From an uncultured Lachnospiraceae bacterium (GTDB lineage Bacteria; Bacillota; Clostridia; Lachnospirales; Lachnospiraceae): a stretch of 63,981 bases of DNA. Below the pieces are notes generated by a model. It searched no databases and was not told the origin of the DNA. It was given only the letters and a program-made list of their open reading frames with translations. The translations under genes were made by a program, and so were the position numbers. The stretch covers positions 1 through 63,981 of the forward strand of contig CACZIO010000007.1 of the NCBI GenBank assembly GCA_902781215.1, read 5' to 3'. Below are positions 43,891 through 52,638 of the stretch, piece after piece (the stretch's first letter is position 1; the number at the start of each line of letters is the position of its first letter).

Positions 43891-45315
43891 TCAGTACTCG
43901 AGCTCAGGATATTTCTCGGTGACGGATTTGTAGAAGGACTGGAGCGCTTCCTCATAGGTCGCGTTGCCCTCGAAGTATTCCTTCATGGCCAGCTGGAAGG
44001 ACTCGTTGCAGCCCTGGTCATACTCGCAGGTGTTGGCGAGGGAGATCTTGTCGGCGCCTTCGCAGAACATGCCCAGAGGGTTCTGGCCGCCCAGGGGCTT
44101 GAAGGCGAAGCTGTCGTCGGTCGCGGCCGCTTCCATGGCGGGCTTGTTGTTGACGAAGTCATTGTCCATCTTGACGATGTCGGTCAGGACCTGCTCGTTG
44201 GTGGTCATCTGTCTCATGATCTCGGCGACCGCGGTGGGGTTGTCCGTGCCGGCAGCTGCGCAGATCCATGTGCCGCCCCAGTAGAAGCCCTGCGGGCCTA
44301 CGGTGGCGCCCCAGCCGCCCGCGAAGGTGCGGGAGCCGTCGTCTTCATTGTTGCCGTCGTCCACGTTGCCCATGGAGAAGTTGATCAGCCATGCGGGTCC
44401 GAAGTAGCAGAAGACATCCGCGTCCTTGGCAAAGCCCTTGGACCAGTCATCGGACCAGAGGTCAGCGGTTCCGGTCTCGCCGGCGTCGACCTGGGCCTTG
44501 GACATGTCGACCCATGCCTTGATGCTGTCGTCCACGTTGATCTTGCCGTCCACGACCCAGGGGGAGGAGACGTTGTTGGAGAACACGCGGTAGGAATCAT
44601 TGACGGTGGAGGTGATCCTGTAGCCCTTCTCCTTGAGGGCCGCGGCCGTCTTGTTAAAGGTATCCCAGTCCGCGACAGCCTTCTGGACCTCTTCGGGATC
44701 ATCGGAGCCCAGGACTTCCTTGGCGATGTCCCTGTTGTAGATCAGGACGCCGGGGCAGCCCTGCCAGGTCAGGCCCTTGAGATTGCCGTCCGCATCCGTG
44801 ACGATATCCTTTGTGTACTGGTACTGGTTGGCCAGCTCATCCTCGGTGATGCCCAGATCCGCGACCGGGAGGGCGACGGGGGTGTTGACATATTTGAGGG
44901 CGTAGTCCGCCTCGATGAGGAACAGATCCACCTTCTCATCCGCGGGCGCGTCCGCGTTCTCCGGCAGGACGGCGTCCAGATTGTTCTGATAGGCGTTGTC
45001 TGTGGAAGGGGTCACGGTGAACCGGACCTCCACATCGCCGAGCTTGCCGCCCTTGGTGGCATCGTCCTTGTCAGCGGCTTCATAGCCGGGCATGTGGTCG
45101 CTCATCCTGCGCGCGAACTCATCGTTCCAGCACTGGATGTTGAGAACTTTGCCCTCCCCGCTGTCGGCTGCTTCTGTCGTGGCAGCTCCCGTGGATCCGG
45201 AAGCCGCGCCGCCGGAAGCCGCGCCGCCGGAGGAAGAGGCGCCGGAGCCGCCGCAGGCCGCGAGGGAGGCGGCCATCATGCCTGCCAATACAATACTGAT
45301 GATTCTCTTTTTCAT
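43891..45315 (-). CDS. Sugar ABC transporter solute-binding lipoprotein
   Basis: The 474-residue protein begins with a lipoprotein signal (MKKRIISIVLAGMMAASLAA, lipobox Cys21). A Gly/Ser/Ala-rich spacer follows and then an extracellular binding protein of the cluster that binds oligosaccharides. AAAGGAG precedes the ATG; a start five codons upstream is less likely. It delivers sugar to the two permeases encoded downstream. The neighbouring GH94 phosphorylase and LacI regulator suggest cellobiose as ligand, which is inference from context. Confidence 0.9.
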   Translation of the reverse strand: MKKRIISIVLAGMMAASLAACGGSGASSSGGAASGGAASGSTGAATTEAADSGEGKVLNIQCWNDEFARRMSDHMPGYEAADKDDATKGGKLGDVEVRFTVTPSTDNAYQNNLDAVLPENADAPADEKVDLFLIEADYALKYVNTPVALPVADLGITEDELANQYQYTKDIVTDADGNLKGLTWQGCPGVLIYNRDIAKEVLGSDDPEEVQKAVADWDTFNKTAAALKEKGYRITSTVNDSYRVFSNNVSSPWVVDGKINVDDSIKAWVDMSKAQVDAGETGTADLWSDDWSKGFAKDADVFCYFGPAWLINFSMGNVDDGNNEDDGSRTFAGGWGATVGPQGFYWGGTWICAAAGTDNPTAVAEIMRQMTTNEQVLTDIVKMDNDFVNNKPAMEAAATDDSFAFKPLGGQNPLGMFCEGADKISLANTCEYDQGCNESFQLAMKEYFEGNATYEEALQSFYKSVTEKYPELEY

Positions 45316-45458
45316 AACTACTCCTTTCATGACAGATGTCTTATTGATCTGAATGAAATGTTAATAGTGAACGTGGGGCATATATCAGCTGCAGCTTTCT
45401 GTTCGGCTGCAGGCTGTGACGATGGAAGCGATGGCAAAACGATATTTCTACATGATTT

Positions 45459-46484
45459 TTATATCTCCGCGACGCTGGTCCCCTCCAGAATATGACCGGA
45501 TACGGAGATCTCCTCGGGGATACAGGTCTTTTTGTTCTCGATCGTCTCCACGAGCTTGGCGGCTGAGACCCGTCCGATCTGGGCGGCGTCCTGGTGGTAG
45601 GTCGTCAGCCTGGGGCGGATGAACTGGCTGATCGGGATGCCGTCGTAGCCTGCCGTGCTGACATCCCCGGGAACGGACAGGCCCATTTTCTCCAGCTCCG
45701 TCATGCCGCCGATGTAGGAAAAATCATCGGGATACATGATGACGGTCGGCGGATCCGGCAGCTCCATCAGGTACCGGGTCGCCTCGCGGCTCTTCTGCGG
45801 ATCGTGGAAGCGGCCCTGGACGATGTATCTGTCGTCGGGCACGATGCCGTGGTCCTTCAGCGCCCGGTTGAAACCGACCAGCCTCTTGTTGGTGACGGAG
45901 GTCCGCTCACCGTGTATGAAGGCGATTTTGCGGTGGCCCCTGCCGATCAGGTAGGAGGTCAGCGCATAGGCGCCCTCCATATTGTCGGACATGACGCAGC
46001 TGGTGCTGTCAAAGGCGTAATCGATGGTGATGACCGGCAGGCCGCTCGTGACCAGCTCGATGATCCCGGGATCCGAGAAATCCACGTTGGCGATCAGGAC
46101 GCCGTCCACCTTCCGGTACTGACAGTGCTCCAGATAGGTCATGGGCTTTCCGCCGATGTTCTTCCCTATAAAGGTGATGTCGTAGCCCAGCCGTTCCGCC
46201 TCGGCCCTGGCGGCATCCAGGATCCCGGAGAAGTACTCGTGGGCCAGGCCGGAGTTCATCTCATCCACAAAGAGGACACCGATGTTATGCGAAGTGTTGG
46301 TCTTGAGCTGGCGGGCGGCCGTGTTGGGAACGTAGTGCATTTCCCTGGCCGTCTGCCGGATCAGCTCCGCGGTCTCCGGCGCGATGTCGCCGTAATGGTT
46401 CAGCGCCTTGCTGACGGTGGAGACGGAGACGCCGCACTTTCGGGAGATATCCTTGATCGTAACAGTCCCTTTTCTTTTTTCCAT
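45459..46484 (-). CDS. LacI-family transcriptional regulator of the cellobiose locus
   Basis: The 341-residue protein has the LacI HTH at residues 8 to 30 (VTIKDISRKCGVSVSTVSKA) with the hinge AARQLKTNTSHNIGV, and a periplasmic-binding-protein-like sugar domain. GGGAGAAAAG precedes the chosen ATG. It lies between the importer operon, which it leads on the same strand, and the divergent phosphorylase gene. Candidate operators at 46592 and 46714 suggest that it represses its own promoter and that of the phosphorylase. The effector is probably cellobiose or a related sugar. Confidence 0.9.
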   Translation of the reverse strand: MEKRKGTVTIKDISRKCGVSVSTVSKALNHYGDIAPETAELIRQTAREMHYVPNTAARQLKTNTSHNIGVLFVDEMNSGLAHEYFSGILDAARAEAERLGYDITFIGKNIGGKPMTYLEHCQYRKVDGVLIANVDFSDPGIIELVTSGLPVITIDYAFDSTSCVMSDNMEGAYALTSYLIGRGHRKIAFIHGERTSVTNKRLVGFNRALKDHGIVPDDRYIVQGRFHDPQKSREATRYLMELPDPPTVIMYPDDFSYIGGMTELEKMGLSVPGDVSTAGYDGIPISQFIRPRLTTYHQDAAQIGRVSAAKLVETIENKKTCIPEEISVSGHILEGTSVAEI

Positions 46485-46544
46485 GATGCTTTTCTCCCGG
46501 ACATGCGCCTTGTCAAATCCGTCCGAATACGTTTTCGTAAATCT

Positions 46545-46573
46545 ATTGTAGCCTCTCCGGAAGGCGATTTCAA
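46545..46573 (-). promoter_or_regulatory. Promoter of the LacI-family gene
   Basis: On the minus strand TTGAAA and TACAAT are spaced by 17 bases, 60 bases before the ATG. Confidence 0.65.
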
Positions 46574-46591
46574 TCCATAAGAATCCCCAAT

Positions 46592-46622
46592 TCGAAGCGC
46601 TTATTTTTGTCAAATATTGACA
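46592..46622. promoter_or_regulatory. Candidate operators between lacI and GH94 genes
   Basis: TCGAAGCGCTTATT (46592 to 46605) resembles a LacI/CcpA-type box around the palindrome AAGCGCTT. TGTCAAATATTGACA (46608 to 46622) is a near-perfect palindrome. Both lie just upstream of the lacI promoter. Confidence 0.4.
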
Positions 46623-46648
46623 AATTATCAAACTATTCAGCCTTGTTA

Positions 46649-46678
46649 TTTACAATTGTGCCCGCAGTACTATATACT
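46649..46678 (+). promoter_or_regulatory. Promoter of the cellobiose phosphorylase gene
   Basis: TTTACA and TATACT are spaced by 18 bases. The transcript would start near 46685, upstream of the operator-like box at 46714. Confidence 0.5.
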
Positions 46679-46713
46679 GACAAAAAAGAAAAGTGCGAAA
46701 CTGCCCTATGAAG

Positions 46714-46727
46714 CGAAAACGATTTCG
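46714..46727. promoter_or_regulatory. LacI-type operator candidate downstream of the GH94 promoter
   Basis: CGAAAACGATTTCG is nearly palindromic with the central CG of LacI-family operators. A bound repressor there would block transcription. A shorter related string, AAAACGATATTTC, lies at about 45436 upstream of the binding-protein gene. Confidence 0.5.
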
Positions 46728-46841
46728 ACACGAGAAGGGATTTGATGGGAAGGAAAGAAGAACAGGCAGACCGGGCCGGGCAGAAGCCCGGAGGCAAGGG
46801 AGATCGAAGAGGGCTGCATGCGTCCTGAACAGGAGGAAAAG

Positions 46842-49280
46842 ATGGGTAAATACGGCTATTTTGATGATCGGAAGAGGGAATATGTCATCACGGATCCGAG
46901 GACACCGCTTCCCTGGATCAATTATCTGGGCTCGCAGGATTTTTTCCGGCTGATCTCCAATACGGCCGGCGGCTACTGCTTCTATAAGGATGCAAAGCTC
47001 CTGCGGCTGACCAGGTACCGCTACAACAACAGTCCCATGGACTGCGGCGGCCATTATTTTTACATCAGGGAGGGGGAGACAGTCTGGAATCCCGGCTGGC
47101 AGCCGGTCCAGACGAAACTTGATCAGTACAAATGCCGCCATGGTCTGGGCTATACGGTGTTCGAATCCGCCAAAAATGAGCTCGCAGCCATACAGGAGGT
47201 CTTCGTCCCGGTCGACGCCCCCTGTGAGATCGACCGCCTCACCCTGCGAAACGAAAGCGAAAACGAAAAGCTGGTCGATGTTTTCAGCTACGTGGAGTTC
47301 TGCCTCTGGAACGCGGAGGACGACGCCTCTAATTTCCAGCGGAACTTCTCGACGGGAGAAGTGGAGGTCTGCGGAAGCCGGATCTATCACAAGACCGAGT
47401 ACCGGGAGCGCAGGAACCACTACGCGGTGTTTGCCGTCAACCGGGAGATCACCGGCTTCGACACCAGCCGCGATGCCTTTGTCGGGCTCTACAACGGTCC
47501 TTCCCGCCCGCAGGCGGTCATGGAGGGGAAGAGCCGGGACAGCATCGCCCACGGATGGGCCCCGGTGGGGAGCCATCACCTGTCGGTCCGCCTGGCGCCC
47601 GGCGAGACCACGTCCATGATCTTTGTCCTGGGTTACTGTGAGAATCCGGAGGATCAGAAGTTTGAGGCGCCGGGCGTGATCAACAAGGCCCCGGCCGACC
47701 GCCTGTTGGAGCGCTTCCAGACAGATGCCCAGGTGGATGCGGCGCTCGCCCGCCTCGCGCAGTACTGGGAGTCGCTCCTGTCCCGGTTCCGGATCGAGAG
47801 CGGGGACGACCGGCTGGACCGCATGGTCAATATCTGGAACCAGTACCAGTGCATGGTCACCTTCTGCATGAGCCGCAGTGCCAGCTATTATGAGAGCGGC
47901 CTGGGAAGGGGCATGGGCTTCAGGGACTCCTGCCAGGACCTGTTCGGCTTTGTCCACCTGATCCCGGAGCGGGCCAGGGAGCGCATCATCGATATCGCCA
48001 ATACCCAGTTTGAGGACGGCAGCGCCTACCACCAGTACCAGCCGCTGACCAAGCGGGGCAATGCCGGCGTCGGGAGCGGATTCAACGACGATCCCCTCTG
48101 GCTCATCGCCGCAGCGTCCGCCTACATCCGGGAGACCGGGGACTACTCCATCCTGGAGGAGATGTGCTCCTTTGACTCCAGTGAGACCAGGAAGGCCCCG
48201 CTTATGGAGCACCTGCGCAGGAGCTTCCGCTACACCTGCACCCACAGGGGCCCTCACGGCCTGCCCCAGATCGGCCGGGCGGACTGGAACGACTGCCTGA
48301 ACCTGAACTGTTTTTCCACGACGCCGGGCGAGAGCTTCCAGGTCACGGGGCCCAGTGAGGGCCCGGTCGCCGAGAGCGTCTTCATCGCGGGCATGTTCGT
48401 CAAATACGGCAGGGAATATGCGGACCTGTGCGAACACACCGGCCTGATGGAGGAGGCCGCACAGGCCCGGGCCGAGACGGATGCCATGGAGAAGTGCATC
48501 CTGGACGCCGGCTGGGACGGCGAGTGGTTCGTGCGCGCCTACGACGCCTTCTCGAACCCGGTCGGCAGCCATGTCTGCGAGGAGGGCAGGATCTACATCG
48601 AGCCCCAGGGCATGTGTGTCATGGCCGGCGTCGGTGTACAGACGGGCCAGGCGGCAAAGGCCCTGGAGAGCGTCGGGAAATATCTGGACACGGACTACGG
48701 CATCGTCCTCCATCAGCCGGCCTACACGGTTTATCATCCGGAGCTGGGAGAGATCTCCTCCTATCCGCCCGGATACAAGGAGAACGCCGGCATTTTCTGC
48801 CACAACAATCCCTGGATCGTCTGCGCCGAGACCGTCCTGGGCCACGGCAGCAGGGCCTTTGAGGTCTTCCGCAAGACCTGTCCCTTCTACCTGGAGGACA
48901 AGGTCGATACCCGGCGGGTGGAGCCCTATGTCTACTGCCAGATGATCGCGGGACCGGATTCCGCCTCTTTCGGCGAGGGCAAGAACAGCTGGCTGACCGG
49001 TACGGCCGCCTGGACCTTCTCCTGCGTGACCCAGTCCATCCTGGGCATTCAGCCGACCCTGGACGGCCTCCGGATCGACCCCTGCATTCCGGATACCATG
49101 AAAAAGATCCGCTGTGAACGGACCTATCGCGGAGCGGTCTACCATATTGAAATTGACAACGCGGCAGGTGTCCAGCGCGGCGTGGCCTCGATGTCGGTGA
49201 ACGGAAAAGCGGTGTCCGGGAACCTGATCGCCCCGGAGAAAGGCTGCGGGGAGTACAGGGTCTCCGTCGTCATGGGCTGA
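46842..49280 (+). CDS. Cellobiose phosphorylase, glycoside hydrolase family 94
   Basis: The 812-residue enzyme splits cellobiose with phosphate into glucose 1-phosphate and glucose in the cytoplasm. It has the N-terminal beta-sandwich (from MGKYGYFDDRKREYVITDPR) and the alpha/alpha barrel with the catalytic acid D484 in ADWNDCLN. The phosphate-site region (YHPELGEISSYPPGYKENAG then IFCHNNPW) is intact. The length fits cellobiose phosphorylase better than the larger cellodextrin or chitobiose enzymes. AGGAGG precedes the ATG. It is divergent from the LacI regulator and the sugar importer and would act on the imported disaccharide, saving ATP. Confidence 0.93.
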   Translation: MGKYGYFDDRKREYVITDPRTPLPWINYLGSQDFFRLISNTAGGYCFYKDAKLLRLTRYRYNNSPMDCGGHYFYIREGETVWNPGWQPVQTKLDQYKCRHGLGYTVFESAKNELAAIQEVFVPVDAPCEIDRLTLRNESENEKLVDVFSYVEFCLWNAEDDASNFQRNFSTGEVEVCGSRIYHKTEYRERRNHYAVFAVNREITGFDTSRDAFVGLYNGPSRPQAVMEGKSRDSIAHGWAPVGSHHLSVRLAPGETTSMIFVLGYCENPEDQKFEAPGVINKAPADRLLERFQTDAQVDAALARLAQYWESLLSRFRIESGDDRLDRMVNIWNQYQCMVTFCMSRSASYYESGLGRGMGFRDSCQDLFGFVHLIPERARERIIDIANTQFEDGSAYHQYQPLTKRGNAGVGSGFNDDPLWLIAAASAYIRETGDYSILEEMCSFDSSETRKAPLMEHLRRSFRYTCTHRGPHGLPQIGRADWNDCLNLNCFSTTPGESFQVTGPSEGPVAESVFIAGMFVKYGREYADLCEHTGLMEEAAQARAETDAMEKCILDAGWDGEWFVRAYDAFSNPVGSHVCEEGRIYIEPQGMCVMAGVGVQTGQAAKALESVGKYLDTDYGIVLHQPAYTVYHPELGEISSYPPGYKENAGIFCHNNPWIVCAETVLGHGSRAFEVFRKTCPFYLEDKVDTRRVEPYVYCQMIAGPDSASFGEGKNSWLTGTAAWTFSCVTQSILGIQPTLDGLRIDPCIPDTMKKIRCERTYRGAVYHIEIDNAAGVQRGVASMSVNGKAVSGNLIAPEKGCGEYRVSVVMG

Positions 49281-49318
49281 AGGCCTGCGGCGCTGATCGA
49301 TAGATTCAGATAAAAAAA

Positions 49319-49361
49319 GATCCCGGATGTCCGCTTGAAACGACGTCCGGGATCTTTTTTG
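49319..49361. terminator. Bidirectional terminator after the phosphorylase gene
   Basis: GATCCCGGATGTC and GACGTCCGGGATC pair over 13 positions with one wobble, with an A run to the left and T6 to the right. It separates convergent genes. Confidence 0.9.
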
Positions 49362-49415
49362 TCCGTGTGGTGATCTTATATCTGTATGTGTGTCTTTTGT
49401 CCGTATGTTGACCGT

Positions 49416-51008
49416 TTATTCGTCTGTTTTTTTTATGACAGGTGTTTCCCTGAGCGTGATCATATCGCGCAGGTCGATGTGTTGGTCCATGTCGGCCCTG
49501 GGCCTGGGAATATAGTGCTCCAGGATGGGCAGGAGGATGAGGGCGGTAATGCCCGCCGTGAAGCCGCCGTTGTAGAGCATGAGCCCGCCGTGCAGGGCTG
49601 CCGTGGAGGTGCACAGGGCGGCGCAGAGCATGCCAGCCACGATGCCGGGGATGGTCCCGTAGCGGCCGACGATGGGGCAGAGGCCGGTGGCGAAGGCCAC
49701 GCTGTTGATGTAGGCCTGGGTGGAGACCGTCCAGACAGCATCGCCGCCGATCATGTGATTAAAGAGCGTTGCGAAGAGGGAGAGCAGGGGGTATCCGACG
49801 AAGATCGGCCAGACGTTCCGGACGTGCTGTCCCATGGCGGTGAATGTGAGGGCGGCAAAGATGACCCCGAAGGTCGGGCCTGTGAAGCCCGCCCCCTCTG
49901 TAAAGTGGACGACCAGGTTGATATAGATCAGAAAGAGCGTGCCGTAGAAACCGATGTTGATCAGGCAGAGGGGCATGCCGTACTTCATGGCGAAGTTGCT
50001 CTGATAGCCGGTGTCCCGGAAGAGATGCTCGATCCCTCGCAGGCTCCTGCCGTTGTAGAGCCAGCCCGCGAACAGGCAGAGGCCGAACAGGACCAGGAAA
50101 AAGACATTTCCAAAGAACTGATAGGAATTGCCGAAGCTGTTGTAGATCACATTGTCCCGGACAGGAATGGACGGCGCTTCGATCCCCATGGTCCGGTAGA
50201 GAAAGCTGAAGAGCAGGAAGCCGAACATACCGTAGGCCAGGCCGCCGTTGTAGAGATTGTAGCCCTTGTGCCAGGCCTTGACGCCGGGCAGAATGGCGGG
50301 CGCGACGAAGGCGATGAGAAGGGCGAACAGGACCGTCAGCAGGATCCCGCGGGCTGTGAGCGAGACCTGCCCCTGGACATAAGCCTCCCCCTGCGTGTAG
50401 CGGAAGAGCAGCTCGCCCACGAAGGGTGAGAAGCAGGTCGAGAACATGCAGACGTGCAGGTTCTCATTGAAGTCCAGCCGCTTGAGGCGGAAGTAGAGAA
50501 AGGGCGCCAGAAAGCAGGGCCACATGTTGAGATAATTGAGGCCGTAGAAGCAGTGCGCGATCACCAAAAAATAGCCCGCCAGGGTATTGACGTGCGAGGG
50601 ACCGGGCAGAAAGAACATGAAGCAGGCCATGGCCAGGCCGCAGAGTCCGGCATTTAGGAAAGTCGCCGGCAGGCTCCCCAGAGCAAAGTAATCCGTGACG
50701 GTCGGCGCCGGCGTCGTGAGGATCCTGAAAAAATCCGCCGCCAGGGTCGAGCCCGTGTGTGTGTAGAGAGCGCCGGCAAGCGCGGCCGCCAGCAGGGCGG
50801 CCGAAAAGCCGAAGGTGATGCCGTCGATCAGCATGCTGTTGCGCTCGACGCTGATCTCCGGGACCCGGCGGCTGCCGTCCTGTAACCGGGCTCCGGTTTC
50901 CTCGAAATTTTCGTGCCCGCCGTTGTCCTGATACCGGCCCCCGGTTTCCGCGGACCGGTCGTATCTGCTGCCTGCGGCAGTCTTTTTTTCCATGATCTGG
51001 TCTGACAT
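49416..51008 (-). CDS. DUF1576-family integral membrane protein
   Basis: The protein of about 530 residues has a charged N-terminal stretch of roughly 60 residues and then a dozen or so hydrophobic segments (for example MLIDGITFGFSAALLAAALA, ALGSLPATFLNAGLCGLAMA). Two similar halves are suggested by the repeated pattern near GLAYGMFGFLLFSFLY and LHGGLMLYNGGFTAGITALI. Family members are widespread in Clostridia and have no known function; a transporter role is likely. The start codon at 51008 is preceded by an uninterrupted run of nine G residues serving as Shine-Dalgarno site. Confidence 0.75.
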   Translation of the reverse strand: MSDQIMEKKTAAGSRYDRSAETGGRYQDNGGHENFEETGARLQDGSRRVPEISVERNSMLIDGITFGFSAALLAAALAGALYTHTGSTLAADFFRILTTPAPTVTDYFALGSLPATFLNAGLCGLAMACFMFFLPGPSHVNTLAGYFLVIAHCFYGLNYLNMWPCFLAPFLYFRLKRLDFNENLHVCMFSTCFSPFVGELLFRYTQGEAYVQGQVSLTARGILLTVLFALLIAFVAPAILPGVKAWHKGYNLYNGGLAYGMFGFLLFSFLYRTMGIEAPSIPVRDNVIYNSFGNSYQFFGNVFFLVLFGLCLFAGWLYNGRSLRGIEHLFRDTGYQSNFAMKYGMPLCLINIGFYGTLFLIYINLVVHFTEGAGFTGPTFGVIFAALTFTAMGQHVRNVWPIFVGYPLLSLFATLFNHMIGGDAVWTVSTQAYINSVAFATGLCPIVGRYGTIPGIVAGMLCAALCTSTAALHGGLMLYNGGFTAGITALILLPILEHYIPRPRADMDQHIDLRDMITLRETPVIKKTDE

Positions 51009-51013
51009 ATCTT

Positions 51014-51022
51014 CCCCCCCCC
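51014..51022 (-). repeat. Homopolymer G9 tract acting as ribosome binding site
   Basis: Nine consecutive G on the minus strand lie five bases upstream of the DUF1576 ATG and replace a normal Shine-Dalgarno motif. Slippage here would change spacing and so translation. Confidence 0.7.
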
Positions 51023-51077
51023 TCTTGTTCTGACATGTCGGAACACGGCGCCGCACAGGCGCCGGTATTTTTATTTG

Positions 51078-51971
51078 TTATTTGATGTCGATGTATTTCC
51101 CGTCCAGGACGTCCTTCAGATACTGGCCGTACTGGTTCTTTTTCAGGATCTCATAGACGGCCATGACGTCCTCCCGGGAGATCCAGCCGTTGAGATAGGC
51201 GATCTCCTCCAGGCAGGCGATCTTGCGGTGCTGATGCTGCTCCATGGTCTTGACGAAATTGGTGGCGTCGACCAGGCTCTCGTGTGTGCCCGTATCGAGC
51301 CAGGTGAAGCCCTGGCCGAGCAGCTCGACATGGAGCTTGTGGTTCTCCAGATAGATCCGGTTCAGGTCGGTGATCTCATATTCTCCGCGGGCCGAAGGCC
51401 TGAGGCTCTTGGCGTATTCCACGACCTTTTCGTCATAGAAATAGAGTCCGGTCACGCAGTAATTGCTCTTGGGATGTTCCGGCTTCTCCTCGATGGAGAC
51501 CGCGTTTCCGTCCGCGTCGAATTCGACGATGCCGAAGCGCTCGGGATCATCCACATAATAGCCGAATACGGTCGCCCCGTCCCCGCTCTCGGCGCGCTGC
51601 ACGGCGGCGCGCAGTCTTTTTTTCAGGCCGTGCCCCGCGAAAATATTGTCGCCCAGGATCATGGCGGCGGGCTCCCCCTGGATGAACTCCTCGCCGAGCG
51701 TGAAGGCCTGGGCCAGGCCGTCCGGCGCGGGCTGCGCTTTGTAGGACAGCTGGATGCCGAACTGATGGCCGTTCCCCAGCAGGATCTCAAAGCGGGGAAG
51801 GTCCTGCGGTGTCGAAATGATCAGGATGTCCCGGATGCCCGCATTCATCAGGACCGAGATCGGATAATAGATCATCGGCTTGTCGTAGATGGGAAGGAGC
51901 TGTTTGGAAGTGACCGTTGTGAGCGGATAAAGCCTGGTGCCGGAACCGCCGGCGAGAACGATGCCTTTCAT
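51078..51971 (-). CDS. rfbA: Glucose-1-phosphate thymidylyltransferase
   Basis: The 297-residue enzyme makes dTDP-glucose from glucose 1-phosphate and dTTP, the first step towards dTDP-rhamnose. It shows [20 protein letters not shown], the [20 protein letters not shown] motif and [19 protein letters not shown], and has normal length. GAGGAG precedes the ATG. It is a single gene without rfbB, rfbC or rfbD nearby, so the rest of the pathway must be elsewhere. Glucose 1-phosphate from the cellobiose phosphorylase could feed it, which is inference. Confidence 0.95.
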   Translation of the reverse strand: MKGIVLAGGSGTRLYPLTTVTSKQLLPIYDKPMIYYPISVLMNAGIRDILIISTPQDLPRFEILLGNGHQFGIQLSYKAQPAPDGLAQAFTLGEEFIQGEPAAMILGDNIFAGHGLKKRLRAAVQRAESGDGATVFGYYVDDPERFGIVEFDADGNAVSIEEKPEHPKSNYCVTGLYFYDEKVVEYAKSLRPSARGEYEITDLNRIYLENHKLHVELLGQGFTWLDTGTHESLVDATNFVKTMEQHQHRKIACLEEIAYLNGWISREDVMAVYEILKKNQYGQYLKDVLDGKYIDIK

Positions 51972-52009
51972 ATATAAATCTCCTCATAAGGTTGTCGGTG
52001 GGCCAAAAT

Positions 52010-52042
52010 ACAGGAATAATACAGGAATAGTACAGGAATATT
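52010..52042. repeat. Three 11-bp tandem repeats in the rfbA leader
   Basis: ACAGGAATAAT, ACAGGAATAGT and ACAGGAATATT follow each other without gap, between the -10 box and the ribosome site of rfbA. Confidence 0.75.
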
Positions 52043-52068
52043 GTAAAGGAAACAGGCGGATTTCGCAA
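52040..52068 (-). promoter_or_regulatory. Promoter of rfbA
   Basis: On the minus strand TTGCGA and TACAAT are spaced by 17 bases. The transcript would include the 11-bp repeats in its leader. Confidence 0.55.
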
Positions 52069-52086
52069 TGTGATGCGCGCAGCCCT

Positions 52087-52174
52087 GCGCTTTCGCCCCT
52101 TCCCGGAAATCTGTTTGCGCTGTCATGCCTCATGTTCCAAAGTTCGCGCGCTTTCGCCCCTTCCCGGGAATCTG
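52087..52174. repeat. 27-bp direct repeat, two copies 61 bp apart
   Basis: GCGCTTTCGCCCCTTCCCGG followed by RAATCTG occurs at 52087 to 52113 and 52148 to 52174 with one mismatch, in the gap between rfbA and tRNA-Pro. Confidence 0.8.
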
Positions 52175-52250
52175 ACTGCCGGCAGCCCTGAATCGGTGAC
52201 GCAGCTGCAGCCCTTGCCGGGGACCGCTCCTGCCGGCAGGAACAAAAATA

Positions 52251-52281
52251 CCCCGGAAGCCTTAAAATAAAGCTTCCGGGG
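52251..52281 (-). terminator. Terminator of the tRNA-Pro gene
   Basis: The perfect arms CCCCGGAAGC and GCTTCCGGGG enclose an AT-rich loop and are followed on the minus strand by TATTTTTG, 17 bases after the tRNA. Confidence 0.85.
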
Positions 52282-52297
52282 TTGCCCCTGCCAAGAG

Positions 52298-52371
52298 TCG
52301 AGGCGACGGGATTCGAACCCACGACCTCTGCGTCCCGAACGCAGCGCTCTACCAAACTGAGCCACGCCTCG
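52298..52371 (-). tRNA. tRNA-Pro (anticodon CGG)
   Basis: A 74-base cloverleaf on the minus strand. The acceptor stem is CGAGGCG/CGCCTCG, the D region GTGGCTCAGTTTGGTAGAGC, the anticodon arm CTGCG-TTCGGGA-CGCAG with anticodon CGG, and the T arm GTGGGTTCGAATCCCGT has the usual GTTCGAAT loop. The discriminator is A and CCA is not encoded. It has its own promoter and terminator. Confidence 0.95.
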
Positions 52372-52399
52372 ATTTGTGCCCTCAAAACAAGCAAGAGTT

Positions 52400-52428
52400 A
52401 TAGTAGCAAATGTAGAGGTCAAAGTCAA
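52400..52428 (-). promoter_or_regulatory. Promoter of tRNA-Pro
   Basis: On the minus strand TTGACT and TACTAT are spaced by 17 bases, about 30 bases before the mature tRNA 5' end. Confidence 0.65.
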
Positions 52429-52519
52429 GCACTATTTTTAACGGAGGATCCCATTTGTCCCGCGAAGCCACAGTACAGACCCGCCTGAAAACGCGAGTTG
52501 TAACTCCGCGATCCTAGAA

Positions 52520-52548
52520 TTGGCAAAGCTGCGATTCTGAAGTATACT
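52520..52548 (+). promoter_or_regulatory. Promoter of the TrmH/SpoU methyltransferase gene
   Basis: TTGGCA and TATACT are spaced by 17 bases, about 165 bases before the ATG. Confidence 0.6.
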
Positions 52549-52561
52549 GGTGTTTGCAAAT

Positions 52562-52638
52562 CCTGCAGACCAGACTCGGCCGGCCCCTGTCATTTGCGGG
52601 GCTGACGTGAACAGATGCACCTGCAGGGGCGTTTTTTT
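52562..52638 (+). terminator. Leader terminator, possible attenuator of the methyltransferase gene
   Basis: GCCCCTG (52583) can pair with CAGGGGC (52624) directly before GTTTTTTT, giving an intrinsic terminator inside the leader. The same GCCCC can instead pair with GGGGC at 52598. CCTGCAG at 52562 can also pair with CTGCAGG at 52621. These mutually exclusive pairings are typical of attenuation. Confidence 0.55.

Noticed and set aside
46650-49145. 831-codon frame antisense to the cellobiose phosphorylase gene
   Set aside because: It is a shadow of the GH94 coding sequence, produced by high GC and codon bias.
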